Assembly: GCA_016873375.1 (NCBI GenBank)
Contig: VGXJ01000120.1
Coordinates: forward strand, 1 to 5,899
Direction: 5' to 3'
From: Phycisphaerae bacterium
GTDB lineage: Bacteria; Planctomycetota; Phycisphaerae; Phycisphaerales; SM1A02
DNA: 5,899 nucleotides
Positions 5,645-5,899 of the stretch are shown here, one piece after another. Each line of letters opens with the position of its first letter. The stretch's first letter is position 1. The notes below the pieces were generated by a model. It had not been told where the DNA came from and did no database searches. It was given only the letters and a program-made list of their open reading frames with translations. The position numbers and the translations under genes were made by a program.

Positions 5645-5899
5645 TCACCGCTCCCGACGGGCGCTTTCCGATCGCGGCTTGCGCGACGAACGCCCAGCTC
5701 GCTCGCGTGATGCATCGGCACCGGATGTCGATGTGGTCGCTGGGATCGCACCACTGACGCGCGCACGACGCGCACCACGCTTGCGCACCACTGGCAGGAG
5801 CATCGAGGCGATGACGTAGAGCCGCGCATCGGGCCGCCGGCGCCCGGCACCCAGGAGCGCCTGCAGTTCCATGAGCAGCTCACGCGCCCGCACGAATTC
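5645..5899 (-). CDS. 3' end of an unidentified gene with a basic, Ser/Arg-rich tail (5' end outside window)
   Basis: The minus-strand frame enters from the right edge and ends with TGA at 5647-5645, giving the last 84 residues. The first part looks like folded protein with amphipathic and hydrophobic helices (ARELLMELQALLGAG at about 5-19, RLYVIASMLLPVVRK at 26-40). The last 45 residues are low-complexity and strongly basic (Arg/Ser/Ala-rich, ending SARRER), a probably disordered tail. I do not recognise the family. In this frame the edge bases encode Glu-Phe-Val; a GTG at 5893 could be a start but has no visible ribosome site, so continuation upstream is more likely. The stop lies 19 bp before the ATG of the DUF486 gene, suggesting co-transcription. 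A competing minus-strand frame over 5626-5883 reads as Arg/Ser/Pro/Cys noise, which favours this one. Confidence 0.55.
   Translation of the reverse strand, partial: EFVRARELLMELQALLGAGRRRPDARLYVIASMLLPVVRKRGARRARVSGAIPATTSTSGADASRERAGRSSRKPRSESARRER

Noticed and set aside
5098..5757. 219-codon plus-strand frame over the kinase end and the DUF486 gene
   Set aside because: It is antisense to the DUF486 protein, whose family motifs and four helices are clear; the translation is charged low complexity.

Overview
The window is GC-rich and gene-dense and reads as a piece of a planctomycete-type bacterial chromosome, most likely of the class Phycisphaerae. The evidence is the combination of a planctomycete-style ECF sigma factor, a very large membrane Ser/Thr kinase with a beta-propeller sensor, and a secreted Cys-rich parallel beta-helix protein. 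The taxonomy is inferred from these families, not from a marker gene. I see no rRNA, tRNA, CRISPR array, insertion sequence or integrase.

Layout. The left part, up to about 2211, is a minus-strand run of three genes. In transcription order these are an ECF sigma factor (2211 to 1567), a 71-residue protein whose start overlaps the sigma stop by 11 bp (1577 to 1362), and a secreted right-handed beta-helix protein (1263 to beyond base 1). The beta-helix gene stays open through the left edge. From about 2280 to 5246 the plus strand carries one 988-residue protein: a divergent N-terminal segment, a complete Ser/Thr kinase domain, a single membrane span and about 520 residues of WD40/PQQ-like propeller blades. 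The right part is minus strand again: a four-helix membrane protein of the DUF486/DMT family (5625 to 5251), which ends 4 bp from the kinase stop, preceded by the 3' end of an unidentified gene that enters from the right edge.

How they may work together. The sigma factor and the kinase are transcribed divergently from a shared region of about 70 to 110 bp. STK-associated ECF sigma factors are a known planctomycete theme, and the usual order there is sigma followed by kinase on the same strand. Here the slot directly after the sigma gene is instead occupied by a 71-aa protein. It looks like the short helical module normally found at the N-terminus of those kinases (RW..V.ELFE ... GDPAL..EV.SLL.AD), with no kinase domain attached. 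My working model is a three-part signalling set: a propeller-sensing membrane kinase, an ECF sigma factor, and a free-standing kinase N-module as a possible adaptor or regulator. This set is the most interesting part of the window. The beta-helix protein next to it is a possible target or output, but nothing in the sequence proves that.
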